Assembly (NCBI GenBank): GCA_044376575.1
Contig: JBILKR010000005.1
Coordinates: 58,080 to 122,079, forward strand
DNA from: BA4 sp044376575
GTDB lineage: Bacteria; Bacteroidota; Bacteroidia; CAIKAF01
Length of the DNA stretch: 64,000 nucleotides
Direction: 5' to 3'
Of the stretch, positions 53,285 through 60,987 are shown one piece after another. Within the stretch, counting starts at the first letter, position 1, and each line of letters starts with the position of its first letter. The translations under genes were made by a program, and so were the position numbers. Under the pieces are notes generated by a model, which had not been told where the DNA came from, ran no database searches, and worked only from the letters and a program-made list of their open reading frames with translations.

Positions 53285-54748
53285 ATGAAATCTATAAAAC
53301 CCATACAGATACTTATTTACCTGATTATAGTTTTATTTTTTCTTGGATTAATAAGTCTTGTATTTACTTACATATTTCCTGAAGGCATTAAAATCTCAGA
53401 AAATACGACCATTCGATTCTCTAATATTCATGATCTATTTGATAAGAATAATGTAAAGTATGCTGATATTGAAAATATCATTGACAGAAAATTAGATTCA
53501 ACACAGTTAAAGGAATTAAATTCTCTAGAAGATAGTTTAGCGGCATTTAAAAAAATTAGTTTTGAAAATCCTGCAAGATTTCATTTCCCGGATGGTAAGG
53601 AAAATGTATTACATGATTTTTTTGATGCGCTTGAAAAAGTTGAAGATAATAACAGTTCTCTGAGAATATTACATTATGGTGATTCTCAAATTGAGATGGA
53701 CAGAATTACCGGATATGTCCGAGAGCAGCTACAGCAAAGATTTGGTGGATACGGTCCTGGATTACAACCTGCAATTCAGATTATTCCTTCAACATGTATC
53801 AGACAATCATCTACAGGAAACTGGAAACGTTATGCCTCATGGGGTTTTGGTGATTCAATCAGAGCCAATCACAGACGTTATGGTGTTATGCTTAATGTTT
53901 CAGAATTTTCAGGTGAGGCAGGCATTGTTTTTAATCAGTCGCATATGGCTGAAAAAAGAGCAAAATTGATTAAAAAAGTTAGTGTTTTATTAGGAAATAA
54001 TGAAAGTGAAGTAACTGTTGGCTTATATGTAAATGGAAAGAAACTAGAAACAAAAAAGATTGAACCTACTCAGGGTATGACAAAGATTGACTGGTCAGTA
54101 GATACTATTCCTAAATCCATCTCTTTGCAGTTTTACAGTGCATCAACTACAGAAGTTTATGGAATTTCGCTGGATGGAAAAAAGGGCGTAGCTGTAGATA
54201 ACCTTCCGATGAGAGGTTGCTCCGGCACAATATTCACAAAAGGAGATGAAAATCTGCTTAAAAGAAGTTTTGAAATGCTGGACGTCAATCTCCTGATTCT
54301 TCAGTTTGGAGGAAATATGATGCCTTCCATTAACGGACCTAAGAATGCAGTGACGTATGGAGAATCTTTCTATAAACAAATTGAATTTTTAAAGAAACTT
54401 AAACCGGATATGGATATCATCGTGATTGGTCCGGCAGATATGTCAAAAAAAATAGATGGATCCATGCAATCATATCCATATATAAAAAACGTCATTGAGG
54501 CTTTGAAAAAAGCTACTCACGATGCAGGTGGAGTTTACTGGAATATGTATGAAGTGATGGGAGGAAATAATTCAATGCCATCATGGGTTAATAAAGGCCT
54601 GGCCGGTAAAGATTATATTCATTTTACAACCAAAGGAGCACAAAAAATTTCTGAATTATTTTATGAAGCCCTCATTAATGAATATAACTTGTACAGGTTG
54701 AAAAAGAGAATAGATGTAATAAATAATTCAGCTTCAAAAGGGAAATGA
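53285..54748 (+). CDS. Membrane-anchored SGNH hydrolase-like protein (acyl transfer or esterase)
   Basis: 487 residues with one N-terminal membrane helix (about 8-30) and the rest periplasmic. All four SGNH blocks look intact: Ser134 in 'HYGDSQIEMDR', Gly311 in 'MRGCSG', Asn344 in 'LQFGGNMM', and Asp443-x-x-His446 in 'KDYIHFTTKG'. Between blocks I and II lies about 175 residues of beta-rich sequence (about 195-300) that is probably an inserted carbohydrate-binding-like domain. The layout resembles AlgJ (anchor plus SGNH) and the Ape1 group with a CBM inside SGNH. Its stop overlaps the next start by four bases. Confidence 0.82.
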   Translation: MKSIKPIQILIYLIIVLFFLGLISLVFTYIFPEGIKISENTTIRFSNIHDLFDKNNVKYADIENIIDRKLDSTQLKELNSLEDSLAAFKKISFENPARFHFPDGKENVLHDFFDALEKVEDNNSSLRILHYGDSQIEMDRITGYVREQLQQRFGGYGPGLQPAIQIIPSTCIRQSSTGNWKRYASWGFGDSIRANHRRYGVMLNVSEFSGEAGIVFNQSHMAEKRAKLIKKVSVLLGNNESEVTVGLYVNGKKLETKKIEPTQGMTKIDWSVDTIPKSISLQFYSASTTEVYGISLDGKKGVAVDNLPMRGCSGTIFTKGDENLLKRSFEMLDVNLLILQFGGNMMPSINGPKNAVTYGESFYKQIEFLKKLKPDMDIIVIGPADMSKKIDGSMQSYPYIKNVIEALKKATHDAGGVYWNMYEVMGGNNSMPSWVNKGLAGKDYIHFTTKGAQKISELFYEALINEYNLYRLKKRIDVINNSASKGK

Positions 54749-56016
54749 AAGCATTAAAAATTTTTCATATTGTTTTTTTTATCATGCTTTACAATGCTCA
54801 ATTTTACTATGCGCAGGATTATCCATATAGCCCGAAACAATATGATTTTATAGCGTATGAAAAGAATAAATTATGGATGCCTAAAGACAGCCAATCGTTT
54901 ATAGGCTTTTATAAAAAACTCGATAAACTAATGTTTGAAGGTGAGGGAAAAATAAATGTAATTCATATTGGAGGATCACATGTTCAGGCAGATATTGTTT
55001 CAAATCGTGTTCGCGAACGATTAAGTACATTCCATCCCGGAAATAAAGGAAGCAGAGGATTACTTTTCCCTTTTCGAGTAGCTGGAACCAATAATCCTTA
55101 CAATTATTCAGTGAATTATACTGGTAATTGGGAAAATTGTAAAAATACTCAGCATAACATTCCCTGTGAATTAGGACTTACAGGTATTTCTGTAACAACC
55201 TATGATACTTTATCATCCATTACCATTTCATTTGATTCGCAGGCTGCAAAAAGATACTACTTCAATAAATTAAAGATATATCATGCTTTGTCTTCTGACT
55301 TATTCAATATTATTCCCATTGGTATTGATTCTTCTAAATACACTATTGTAACAGATACCTCAAAAGGAATTACAGAACTTTTTTTTCATTCCAGCCATAC
55401 TCAGATGGGTGTTCAGTTTGTAAAAAAAGATTCTACTCAGCGTCGTTTTGTGTTGTATGGAATGCAGTTTGAAAATGATGAACCAGGTATTACCTATCAT
55501 TCTATTGGTGTTAATGGGGCTTCTACACATTCATATTTAAGATGTTCTTTATTTGATGAGCACATGGCTGAAATTCAGCCAAACATGGTAATCATGGGTA
55601 TCGGTATCAACGATGCCAGCGGAAAAGATTTTGATGTTTCAGTTTTTGAATCTAATTACAGAAAACTCATTGCTTCAATACGCGCTGTATCGCCAGATGT
55701 TGCTATAATTCTGATCACCAATAATGATAGTTTCCGTAAAAGCAGAAGAAAGTATTATGTAAATAAAAATGGTGAGGTAGTAAAAGATGCCATGTACAGA
55801 TTATCTGCAGAGTTAAATGTTGCTGTTTGGGATTTTTATAGTATCATGGGAGCACAGTCAAGTATGGATACCTGGTATAAAAACGGGTTGGCCCAACGCG
55901 ATCGGGTTCACTTTACCTCATCAGGATATAAGATAATGGGAGATTTATTATCTGAATCTATTCTTAGAGGACTTGAAAATTATTTGAAGAGGTATTACAA
56001 TTCAATGCAAGAATAA
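54745..56016 (+). CDS. Secreted SGNH hydrolase-like protein (Ape1/PatB-like layout)
   Basis: 423 residues with a signal peptide (residues 1-24, ending 'YYAQD'). The nucleophile is Ser78 in 'HIGGSHVQAD', where the usual GDS has become GGS. Block II is Gly258 in 'IGVNGAST', block III Asn289 in 'GIGINDASG', and block V Asp386-x-x-His389 in 'RDRVHFTSSG'. About 180 residues separate blocks I and II, again leaving room for an inserted beta domain. The spacing (Ser78 ... Asp386/His389) is close to what I recall for peptidoglycan O-acetylesterase Ape1. Function could be esterase or acetyltransferase; sequence alone cannot tell. It overlaps the preceding gene (ATGA). Confidence 0.82.
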   Translation: MKALKIFHIVFFIMLYNAQFYYAQDYPYSPKQYDFIAYEKNKLWMPKDSQSFIGFYKKLDKLMFEGEGKINVIHIGGSHVQADIVSNRVRERLSTFHPGNKGSRGLLFPFRVAGTNNPYNYSVNYTGNWENCKNTQHNIPCELGLTGISVTTYDTLSSITISFDSQAAKRYYFNKLKIYHALSSDLFNIIPIGIDSSKYTIVTDTSKGITELFFHSSHTQMGVQFVKKDSTQRRFVLYGMQFENDEPGITYHSIGVNGASTHSYLRCSLFDEHMAEIQPNMVIMGIGINDASGKDFDVSVFESNYRKLIASIRAVSPDVAIILITNNDSFRKSRRKYYVNKNGEVVKDAMYRLSAELNVAVWDFYSIMGAQSSMDTWYKNGLAQRDRVHFTSSGYKIMGDLLSESILRGLENYLKRYYNSMQE

Positions 56017-56017
56017 A

Positions 56018-58039
56018 ATGATGTTAGATTTTTTTAAAAATAATTTCTACGCAGGTCATGAAGCTTTGATGGCATTTCAATCTCCGTTTTTTTGGATTTT
56101 TTATTTATCGATGGCATTGATATACGCTATTTTTCATCAACGTTCAATTGCATCTGTATTACTCATCATTCCTATGGTTGTATTAACAATCATTGGTAAT
56201 CTCGGATTAATTTTTCCGGCTGCAATTATTGGAATGCTCACCGATCACTATAGAAAATTTTACTTAGAACCAACTTTTGATAAGCTTACAAATGGAATTA
56301 TTTCATTTGGATTGGCTATACTTTCATTTACAATAGCTATAGCATCAAATTTTATTTTTTACGGAGTCGACAATATTTTTGAATTTAATCCGCAATCACC
56401 ATTAATTTTTACCAAATTATTCTTTTGGTCATTTTTTGCCATTGTGCTTACAGTATACTCAAGTGTATATCAAAAAATAGGAATCAGAAATGCTTTTCTT
56501 GGAATTGTAAGTTTGTTTTTTTACTACAAAACCAGTGGATTATTTTTTCTTCTGCTTGTATTTAGCACCGTTATCGATTATTGGGTAGGATTAAAAATAG
56601 ATCAGACTGAAAAGTCACTTCATCGAAAAATGTGGTTAGGTCTTAGTTTGTTTACAAATTTGGGAACTTTAATCTATTTTAAATACGCTTACTTTTTTAC
56701 TGATGCATACAACCAGATTTTTCAAACTAACTATAAAGTTATTAACTGGTTGGCATATTGGAGTAACGGATATACCGGTACCCATTTTGATATCGACGAG
56801 ATAGCACTTCCGGTAGGTGTTTCTTTCTTTACATTTCAAACCATTAGTTATTCTATCGATGTTTATCGTAAACACATAAAGCCGGTAACAAATATCAGTG
56901 ACTTCAGTTTCTACGTTGCTTATTTTCCTCAGTTGGTAGCTGGTCCGATTGTTAGGGCAAATGAATTTGTACCTCAGATATATCAGCCATACCATGTTAC
57001 AAGAAATGAAATGGGATTAGCCATTTTTTGGATTCTTAACGGGTTACTAAAGAAAATGATTATCGGTGATTACATGGCTGTAAACTTTATTGACAGGGTG
57101 TTTGATTATCCGGAAAACTATACAGGATTTGGTGTATTAATGGCTTTATTTACATATTCTCTTCAGGTATATGCTGATTTCTCCGGCTATACGGACATTG
57201 CAATTGGAGTCTCAATATTACTCGGTTTCAGATTACCGGTTAATTTTAATTCACCCTATAAAGCAAGAAATGTTGCTGAATTTTGGAAGCGATGGCATAT
57301 CTCTTTAAGTACCTGGCTGAAAGATTACCTTTATATTCCCTTAGGAGGAAATAAAAAGAGTTCTTTGGGAACTTATTTCTGGTCGATTTTTATCATGTTT
57401 TTTGTAGTATTAATTTCCGGTGAGTATTGGTGGATATCTCTTTTAATACTCGGTGGGTTATCTGCTATTACCATCATATTATCTATATGGCTGAAGCAAA
57501 TAAGATTATCAGTAATCACAAATATCAATTTAATGATTACCATGATCATTGGAGGTCTATGGCATGGAGCCAGCTGGAATTTTGTAATTTGGGGAGCATT
57601 AAATGGGGTGGCCTTGGTGGTCTATAAAGTCTGGAAAAATTATTCTCCTTATGAAAATAATCAGCACTGGATAATTACGGGATTGAAAGTATTTTTTACT
57701 TTTTCATTTATTTCCTTTACGAGGTTATTTTTTAGGGCCGGAGATATAAAAAATACGGGAAGCGGAATGGATATTGTGGAGAGGATGTGGTATCAGTTAA
57801 TGAATAACTGGTCATGGGAAGCTACATTTAAAATACTTGAAAATCATTGGGGCGTATTTATCATGTTTTTCATAGGAATGATAATACACTGGCTTCCTTT
57901 ACAACTGAAAACAAAATACAGACAGTGGTTTGTTTACTCATCTTTACCCGTGCAGATTGCCTGTTCGGTTGGTGCAGTTTTCCTTATTTATCAGTTTCTT
58001 ACTTCTGATTTACAGGCATTTATTTATTTTCAGTTTTAA
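56018..58039 (+). CDS. MBOAT O-acyltransferase, enlarged (AlgI/PatA-like)
   Basis: 673-residue inner-membrane protein of the MBOAT family, which passes acyl groups across the membrane to periplasmic partners. Motif 1 is 'FWKRWHISLSTWLKDYLYIPLGGN' region with His427; motif 2 is 'IIGGLWHGASWNF' with the catalytic His516. AlgI-type proteins have about 470-520 residues and roughly 50 residues between these motifs. Here there are 89, owing to an extra hydrophobic pair. The N-terminus also carries about 130 extra membrane residues. It lies one base after the second SGNH gene and closes the four-gene cassette. Its partner SGNH proteins would receive the acyl group, as PatB does from PatA. Confidence 0.88.
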   Translation: MMLDFFKNNFYAGHEALMAFQSPFFWIFYLSMALIYAIFHQRSIASVLLIIPMVVLTIIGNLGLIFPAAIIGMLTDHYRKFYLEPTFDKLTNGIISFGLAILSFTIAIASNFIFYGVDNIFEFNPQSPLIFTKLFFWSFFAIVLTVYSSVYQKIGIRNAFLGIVSLFFYYKTSGLFFLLLVFSTVIDYWVGLKIDQTEKSLHRKMWLGLSLFTNLGTLIYFKYAYFFTDAYNQIFQTNYKVINWLAYWSNGYTGTHFDIDEIALPVGVSFFTFQTISYSIDVYRKHIKPVTNISDFSFYVAYFPQLVAGPIVRANEFVPQIYQPYHVTRNEMGLAIFWILNGLLKKMIIGDYMAVNFIDRVFDYPENYTGFGVLMALFTYSLQVYADFSGYTDIAIGVSILLGFRLPVNFNSPYKARNVAEFWKRWHISLSTWLKDYLYIPLGGNKKSSLGTYFWSIFIMFFVVLISGEYWWISLLILGGLSAITIILSIWLKQIRLSVITNINLMITMIIGGLWHGASWNFVIWGALNGVALVVYKVWKNYSPYENNQHWIITGLKVFFTFSFISFTRLFFRAGDIKNTGSGMDIVERMWYQLMNNWSWEATFKILENHWGVFIMFFIGMIIHWLPLQLKTKYRQWFVYSSLPVQIACSVGAVFLIYQFLTSDLQAFIYFQF

Positions 58040-58079
58040 TTTTTAAAAAAAGTTCCATTTTTATGTTATTAAACCTTCC

Positions 58080-58087
58080 TAATTTTG
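58080..58087 (+). promoter_or_regulatory. -7 box of the tRNA-Leu gene
   Basis: TAATTTTG, a perfect TAnnTTTG, ends 12 bases before the mature tRNA 5' end. Confidence 0.5.
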
Positions 58088-58099
58088 CCCCAGTTCATT

Positions 58100-58181
58100 G
58101 CCCGTATGGTGAAACTGGTAGACACGTACGTTTCAAAGGCGTTTAGCGCAAGCTGTGCAGGTTCGATTCCTGTTCCGGGCA
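58100..58181 (+). tRNA. tRNA-Leu, anticodon CAA
   Basis: 82 bases folding as a class II tRNA. The acceptor is GCCCGTA/TCCGGGC (one T-C mismatch at position 6-67). The D-stem GTG/CAC carries 'GGTAGA'. The anticodon loop TTCAAAG has CAA at 58134-58136. A long variable arm AGC-GCAA-GCT and T-arm GCAGG-TTCGATT-CCTGT follow. Discriminator A at 58181; CCA is not encoded. It reads TTG codons. Confidence 0.9.
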
Positions 58182-58207
58182 CATTTTTATTGAAAAACAA
58201 ATTAATC

Positions 58208-58237
58208 TTTGATTTTAAAAAATAAATTGTATTTTTG
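58208..58237 (+). promoter_or_regulatory. Promoter of rpmG
   Basis: TTTG at 58208-58211, an 18-base spacer, then TATTTTTG at 58230-58237; 21 bases before the ATG. Close to consensus, as expected for a ribosomal protein gene. Confidence 0.65.
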
Positions 58238-58258
58238 CAGTCCTTAAAAGATTGAATC

Positions 58259-58441
58259 ATGGCAAAAAAAGGAAATAGAGTTCAGGTTATTCTTGAATGC
58301 ACAGAGCATAAAACAAGTGGTATGCCTGGTACTTCAAGATATATAACTACAAAAAACAAGAAGAATACAACAGAAAGAATTGAATTGAAGAAATTCAATC
58401 CAATCCTTAAAAAAGTTACTGTTCATAAAGAAATTAAATAA
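58259..58441 (+). CDS. rpmG: 50S ribosomal protein L33
   Basis: 60-residue basic protein of the large ribosomal subunit. The N-terminus 'MAKKGNRVQVILECTEHKTS' and the end 'NPILKKVTVHKEIK' match L33. Only one cysteine is present, so this is a zinc-free (C-minus) form. The usual upstream neighbour rpmB (L28) is absent; a tRNA gene sits there instead. The DUF4295 gene follows after seven bases. Confidence 0.95.
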   Translation: MAKKGNRVQVILECTEHKTSGMPGTSRYITTKNKKNTTERIELKKFNPILKKVTVHKEIK

Positions 58442-58448
58442 TTAAGTT

Positions 58449-58604
58449 ATGGCTAAGAAGGTTGTTGCAACATTACGTACAGGTGCAGGTAAAGACTTTA
58501 CTAAAGTAATTAAACTCGTTAAGTCTGAAAAAACAGGTGCATATCAGTTTAAAGAAGAAATTGTACACAAAGATACTGTGAATGATTTCTTTGCTGCAAA
58601 GTAA
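58449..58604 (+). CDS. DUF4295 small protein
   Basis: 51 residues starting 'MAKKVVATLRTGAGKDFTKV', lysine-rich, ending 'HKDTVNDFFAAK'. This family is found next to rpmG in Bacteroidota and is probably ribosome-associated. That is inferred from constant position and basic composition. ATG at 58449, stop 58602-58604. Confidence 0.85.
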   Translation: MAKKVVATLRTGAGKDFTKVIKLVKSEKTGAYQFKEEIVHKDTVNDFFAAK

Positions 58605-58627
58605 TTGATAACGAAATAGGTTATTGT

Positions 58628-58653
58628 AAAGCTTCTTTATTTAAAGAGGCTTT
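58628..58653 (+). terminator. Terminator after DUF4295
   Basis: The stem AAAGCTTCTTTA / TAAAGAGGCTTT (one wobble pair) with a two-base loop is followed by a run of T. It ends the rpmG group just before ftsY. Confidence 0.75.
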
Positions 58654-58670
58654 TTTTTTATAAAAAATAT

Positions 58671-59618
58671 ATGGGATTATTTAGTTTCTTCTCAAAGGAT
58701 AAGAAAGATGCATTGGATAAAGGTTTAGCTAAGACCAAGCAATCTATTTTTGATCAGTTGAAAAGGGTCGTTATCGGTAAATCTAAAGTTGATGATGAGG
58801 TGTTGGATCAATTGGAAGAAATTCTTATATCCAGCGACGTTGGTGTTAATACAACCATTAAAATTATTGAACGCATTGAAAATAGAGCCGCAAAGGATAA
58901 GTATGTAAATACGAATGAACTGAATTTTATTCTTAAAGACGAAATTACTCAATTATTACTTGAAAATAATAGTGAACAAATTGGATTTGAATTAAATACA
59001 TCTTCAAAGCCTTATGTAATAATGGTTGTAGGTGTTAACGGAGTTGGCAAAACAACAACCATTGGAAAATTGGCCTATCAATTTAAGAAATCAGGTAAGT
59101 CTGTGATGCTAGGGGCAGCAGATACTTTTAGGGCAGCAGCTGTAGATCAGTTAAAAATATGGTCGCAGCGTGTTGATGTTCCAATTGTTGAGAAAGGAAT
59201 GGGGGCAGATCCGGGTTCAGTTGCTTTTGATACCTTAAATTCAGCAGTAGCGAAGGAAGTGGATGTAGTCATTATAGATACTGCAGGCCGATTACATAAT
59301 AAAATTAACCTGATGAATGAATTGACTAAAATTAAGCAAGTCATGAAAAAGGTAATCCCTGATGCACCACATGAAGTTTTATTGGTATTGGATGGATCAA
59401 CAGGTCAGAATGCCTTTGAACAGGCAAAACAATTTACAGCAGCAACAGAGGTATCATCACTGGCAATTACAAAATTAGACGGAACAGCAAAAGGAGGTGT
59501 GGTAATTGGTATTACTGATCAGTTCAAAATTCCAGTAAAATATATTGGCGTGGGTGAAAAAATGGAAGACCTTCAACTTTTTGATAAAAAAGAGTTCGTA
59601 GATTCTTTATTTAATTAA
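58671..59618 (+). CDS. ftsY: Signal recognition particle receptor FtsY
   Basis: GTPase that docks SRP-ribosome complexes at the membrane. 315 residues, a short form lacking the acidic A domain of E. coli. The N-domain helices precede the G domain with 'VVGVNGVGKTTTIGKLAYQF', 'ADTFRAAAVDQLKIWSQRVD', 'IDTAGRLHNK' and 'ITKLDGTAKGG'. It starts 17 bases after the rpmG-DUF4295 terminator and is followed after seven bases by rimO, so the two may be co-transcribed. Confidence 0.96.
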   Translation: MGLFSFFSKDKKDALDKGLAKTKQSIFDQLKRVVIGKSKVDDEVLDQLEEILISSDVGVNTTIKIIERIENRAAKDKYVNTNELNFILKDEITQLLLENNSEQIGFELNTSSKPYVIMVVGVNGVGKTTTIGKLAYQFKKSGKSVMLGAADTFRAAAVDQLKIWSQRVDVPIVEKGMGADPGSVAFDTLNSAVAKEVDVVIIDTAGRLHNKINLMNELTKIKQVMKKVIPDAPHEVLLVLDGSTGQNAFEQAKQFTAATEVSSLAITKLDGTAKGGVVIGITDQFKIPVKYIGVGEKMEDLQLFDKKEFVDSLFN

Positions 59619-59625
59619 GTTCAGC

Positions 59626-60936
59626 ATGAAAACCAGGACACAGAAAAAAAATAAGGTAAATGTGGTAACGCTGGGTTGCTCGAAAAATCTGTATGATTCA
59701 GAAGTATTGCTTGGGCAACTTAAAGCCAATCAGATGGAGGCTGTTCATGATTCAGCGTCTCATGATTGTAATATTGTTATCATTAATACCTGTGGTTTTA
59801 TTGATAATGCCAAACAGGAAAGCATAGACACCATATTGAATTATGTTGAAGCAAAAAGAAACGGAGATGTTGATAAAGTTTATGTAACAGGATGCTTAAG
59901 TGAAAGGTATAAAGACGATTTAGAGAAAGAAATTCCTGATGTAGATGCCTATTTTGGTACCCGTGATTTACCTAAATTATTAAAAACATTAAAAGCGGAT
60001 TACAAGAAAGAACTGGTAGGTGAGAGATTAATTACCACACCAGGCCATTATGCTTATTTTAAAATTTCAGAAGGCTGTGATCGACCATGTTCTTTTTGTG
60101 CAATCCCATTAATGAGAGGAAAACATATTTCAACCCCGATTGAAGAACTGGTAAAACAAGCTGAAATACTGGCACGTCAGGGAACAAAAGAGCTTCTGAT
60201 CATTGCTCAAGACTCCACTTATTATGGTTTAGATATTTATAAAGAGAGAAAATTAGCTCAATTGTTGAACTCACTTTCAGAAGTGGAGGGTATTGAATGG
60301 ATTCGTTTGCATTATGCATTCCCTGCAGGATTTCCTGATGATGTATTGGATGTAATTAGAAATAACCCTAAAGTGTGCAACTATATTGATATGCCTTTAC
60401 AGCATATTTCTGATCAAATGCTTAAATCGATGCGCAGAGGAACAAACTCCTCTAAAACCTATGAGTTAATTGCAAAAATCAGGGAAAAAGTTCCAAACAT
60501 AGCATTAAGAACAACATTGATTTGTGGATACCCCGGTGAAACGGAAGATGATTTTCAACAACTCTGTGATTTTGTGCGAAACGTTAAATTTGATCGACTC
60601 GGTGTATTTACTTATTCTCACGAAGAAAACACTCATGCTTTTCAGCTAAAAGACAACATCTCTCAAAAGATAAAGCAGGAAAGAGCTAACCAGATCATGC
60701 AAATACAGCAAGAAATTTCTGAAAAGCTAAATCAGGAAAAAATAGGAAAAATTTATAAAGTTCTAATAGACAGGGTTGAAGGTGATTATTTTATGGGTAG
60801 AACAGAATTTGATTCGCCTGAAGTCGATAACGAAGTGTGGATTGACAAGAAACACTACCTAAGGGTAGGTGATTTTGCTAATATCAGAATTATCGAGGCC
60901 AGGGAATACGATCTTATTGGTGAACCTGCTGAATAA
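59626..60936 (+). CDS. rimO: Ribosomal protein S12 methylthiotransferase RimO
   Basis: 436-residue radical SAM enzyme that adds a methylthio group to the conserved aspartate of S12. An N-terminal UPF0004 domain has the cluster cysteines in 'VTLGCSKNLYDSEVLL', 'INTCGFIDNA' and 'VTGCLSERY'. The radical SAM cluster motif is 'SEGCDRPCSFCAIPLMRG', followed by 'RLHYAFPAG' and a C-terminal TRAM domain. MiaB is excluded by the RimO-type 'CDRPCSFC' and short length. Downstream of ftsY by seven bases. Confidence 0.95.
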   Translation: MKTRTQKKNKVNVVTLGCSKNLYDSEVLLGQLKANQMEAVHDSASHDCNIVIINTCGFIDNAKQESIDTILNYVEAKRNGDVDKVYVTGCLSERYKDDLEKEIPDVDAYFGTRDLPKLLKTLKADYKKELVGERLITTPGHYAYFKISEGCDRPCSFCAIPLMRGKHISTPIEELVKQAEILARQGTKELLIIAQDSTYYGLDIYKERKLAQLLNSLSEVEGIEWIRLHYAFPAGFPDDVLDVIRNNPKVCNYIDMPLQHISDQMLKSMRRGTNSSKTYELIAKIREKVPNIALRTTLICGYPGETEDDFQQLCDFVRNVKFDRLGVFTYSHEENTHAFQLKDNISQKIKQERANQIMQIQQEISEKLNQEKIGKIYKVLIDRVEGDYFMGRTEFDSPEVDNEVWIDKKHYLRVGDFANIRIIEAREYDLIGEPAE

Positions 60937-60987
60937 TTATTTTAGATTTGAAATCATTTCATTGATTCTTTTGTTTATTTGTTATCT

